Shown: positions 7,546 through 8,974 of the stretch, in pieces
Numbering within the stretch: the first letter of the stretch is position 1
Layout of the letters: every line of letters begins with the position of its first letter
Assembly (NCBI GenBank): GCA_003537495.1
Contig: DPSB01000046.1
Location: 3,376 to 12,349 of the forward strand
Length of the DNA stretch: 8,974 bases
Reading direction: 5' to 3'
Origin: Cytophagales bacterium
GTDB lineage: Bacteria; Bacteroidota; Bacteroidia; Cytophagales; Cyclobacteriaceae
The notes under the pieces: generated by a model
Seen by the model: the letters and a program-made list of their open reading frames with translations, nothing else
Told to the model about the DNA's origin: nothing
The model's database searches: none
Translations under genes and position numbers: made by a program

Positions 7546-7568
7546 GGTGTGGATTTTAATATGTTTTA

Positions 7569-8974
7569 TTATTGATTGCTATAGCCTTCGTTTTGATGTT
7601 CGGGGCCGATATCTTCATTTTGAAGAATCTCCGTTTGAGGAATAGGATACCAGCGATGGAAAGGCCGAATTGTTCCACTTTCGTTTGCCCATAGATTCCT
7701 GACCGAAACCAGATCGACTAGTTTGTTATAGCGGTTCAGGTCCATTCTTCTCCAACCTTCAAAACAAAGTTCGCGCATGCGTTCATCCAGAATTTTAGTT
7801 CGGAATTCATCCTGACTCATGGCACCCCAGGTTTTATCAACTGGTAATGTGCCGCCCCATGCGCGAGCCCGTACTTTGTTTACTTCTGCCACTGCCAAAC
7901 CGGTAGCTCCGGTTTCATTAAGCGTTTCTGCATAGCATAAGATAATGTCTGAGTATCTGAGGAAGTAAAAATTTTTACCCGAATACCAGAAGCTGTTTGT
8001 TCCATCCAGGCGGATGTCTTCATACTTTTTTATGTGCGGGTCCAATTCATCGCCACCCATCCAGCCTTCAACTATGGGAGTGCGACCTTTGTATTGAAAG
8101 TCGTATCGAATGCTCTCGTTTCTTCTTAAGTCGCCAGCCTCCCATAAGCCACCATCTTCTGCAGCGGAATAACAAAATTGCGTAGGCACCAATAAATCGT
8201 AACCACCATAGTAGGCATACTGTCCTTCGTTGCCATCTGCAATCTTAGGAAGGTTAGCTACTGCTCTTGATCCTGTTTGCCATTGAATCTGATTGTTATC
8301 GGGCCAGATATTATTGAATTGAAATGAAAAAATAGATTCTGCAGGATTTGGTTTTGATGGATCCCATAAATCTGCATAGTTGGTTGACAAGCTATGTTTA
8401 CCGCTATTTATTACAGCCAGAAATTGCTCTTTGGCAAGTTCATAGTTGCGAAAGCCTGATTCTTCAGGTGCGTAGAGATAGACTTTTCCGAGCAATGCTT
8501 GTGCTGCGGTTTTGGTTGCACGTCTGGCATCGAGTTGTGTTTCGGGTAAAAACTCAACCGCTGTTTGCAAATCTGCAATGATCGCTCCGTACACAATGTT
8601 CAGTGGCTGGCGTGCTGTTCCAAATTCTCCAAGCCGGTCAAGATCAATTATTGGAATAGGTCCCCAGTACTGGGTTATCTCAAAATTGAGTGCAGCTCTA
8701 ATAAAAGAAGCTTCCCCCAAAAGGCGATTTCTTCTTTCCGGATCTTGTTGATTTGATCTTAAGGAATATACCGATGTTGCGGCAGCACTTATTACGGGCC
8801 AGCGGCTATCCCATTGCTGAGTAAGCGCGGTGTTACTTGGCGCGAGGAATCCATTGTACCGATCCAATCCGGCTTGACCGGCTTCGGTACGAACCTGATA
8901 TGCACCTTGTTGGGTTTCATCTGTACCCAGCGAAATCATAAATCCACCCCGATCTTTTTTGGTATTTCTCCAAC
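7569..8974 (-). CDS. SusD/RagB family outer-membrane glycan-binding lipoprotein, 5' truncated by window edge
   Basis: The frame is open from the right edge to a TAA at 7571-7569, giving 467 visible residues. An internal Met at 8939 is not the true start, because in-frame sequence (WRNTKKDRGGF) continues upstream to the edge. SusD proteins are about 500-560 residues, so the signal peptide, lipobox and probably fewer than 100 residues are missing. Family signatures, numbered in the fragment, are GEASFIRAALNFEITQYWG (86-104, TPR-like helical region), FYFLRYSDIILCYAETLNE (335-353), ILDERMRELCFEGWRRMDL (394-412), and the C-terminal YPIPQTEI (442-449) with QNEGY (460-464). SusD proteins cap the SusC TonB-dependent transporter and deliver oligosaccharides to it; SusC normally lies immediately upstream, here outside the window. 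The following gene starts 23 nt downstream, which suggests co-transcription. The specific ligand cannot be read from the sequence. Confidence 0.95.
   Translation of the reverse strand, partial: WRNTKKDRGGFMISLGTDETQQGAYQVRTEAGQAGLDRYNGFLAPSNTALTQQWDSRWPVISAAATSVYSLRSNQQDPERRNRLLGEASFIRAALNFEITQYWGPIPIIDLDRLGEFGTARQPLNIVYGAIIADLQTAVEFLPETQLDARRATKTAAQALLGKVYLYAPEESGFRNYELAKEQFLAVINSGKHSLSTNYADLWDPSKPNPAESIFSFQFNNIWPDNNQIQWQTGSRAVANLPKIADGNEGQYAYYGGYDLLVPTQFCYSAAEDGGLWEAGDLRRNESIRYDFQYKGRTPIVEGWMGGDELDPHIKKYEDIRLDGTNSFWYSGKNFYFLRYSDIILCYAETLNETGATGLAVAEVNKVRARAWGGTLPVDKTWGAMSQDEFRTKILDERMRELCFEGWRRMDLNRYNKLVDLVSVRNLWANESGTIRPFHRWYPIPQTEILQNEDIGPEHQNEGYSNQ

Noticed and set aside
7220..7645. A 141-residue plus-strand open frame over the start of the IPT-NHL gene, rich in Val/Ala and hydrophobic residues
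   Set aside because: It is antisense to a clear lipoprotein gene and arises from the repetitive Thr/Asn-rich coding sequence. Its C-terminal part crosses the gene gap into the SusD gene. It has no family resemblance.
8937..8939. ATG at 8939 as the start of the SusD gene
   Set aside because: The frame continues upstream to the window edge without a stop, there is no signal peptide or lipobox after this Met, and SusD proteins need both.

Overview
The window is an incomplete polysaccharide utilisation locus (PUL) from a member of the Bacteroidota. Five genes all lie on the minus strand, so transcription runs right to left. The phylum call rests on four things: a SusD/RagB-family lipoprotein, a lipoprotein with an acidic export signal after its lipidated cysteine, GH97 and GH95 enzymes in a Sus-type cluster, and start sites without clear Shine-Dalgarno motifs. 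The IPT plus NHL architecture and the moderate GC content suggest a Cytophagales- or Chitinophagales-like bacterium, but that finer placement is weak.

Layout in transcription order: (1) 8974-7569, a SusD-family outer-membrane glycan-binding lipoprotein whose N-terminus is cut off by the right edge; a SusC TonB-dependent transporter is expected just beyond that edge. (2) 7545-5950, a surface lipoprotein with two IPT/TIG domains and a six-repeat NHL beta-propeller, in the place usually held by SusE/SusF or SGBP-type proteins. (3) 5938-5905, a strong hairpin plus U-run between this gene and the enzymes, probably an intrinsic terminator or attenuator. (4) 5869-3689, a secreted GH36 alpha-galactosidase. 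(5) 3685-1718, a secreted GH97 enzyme with the retaining (alpha-galactosidase type) catalytic signature. (6) 1717-1, a secreted GH95 alpha-L-fucosidase/alpha-L-galactosidase family enzyme, complete at its N-terminus but running off the left edge.

The three enzyme genes are packed with gaps of 3 and 0 nt and are surely co-transcribed. Together the genes describe capture of a glycan at the cell surface (SusD plus the IPT-NHL lipoprotein), import through the unseen SusC, and periplasmic trimming of terminal alpha-D-galactose (GH36, GH97) and alpha-L-fucose or alpha-L-galactose (GH95). The target is therefore probably a branched plant- or host-type glycan with alpha-Gal and alpha-L-Fuc/L-Gal tips. 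No endo-acting backbone enzyme and no regulator is in view, so the polymer cannot be named.

I see no RNA gene, transposon, CRISPR array or defence system. No gene-free stretch exceeds 80 bases. The least ordinary elements are the IPT-NHL protein, whose propeller is a duplicated three-blade unit, and the internal hairpin that splits the surface-binding half from the enzyme half.
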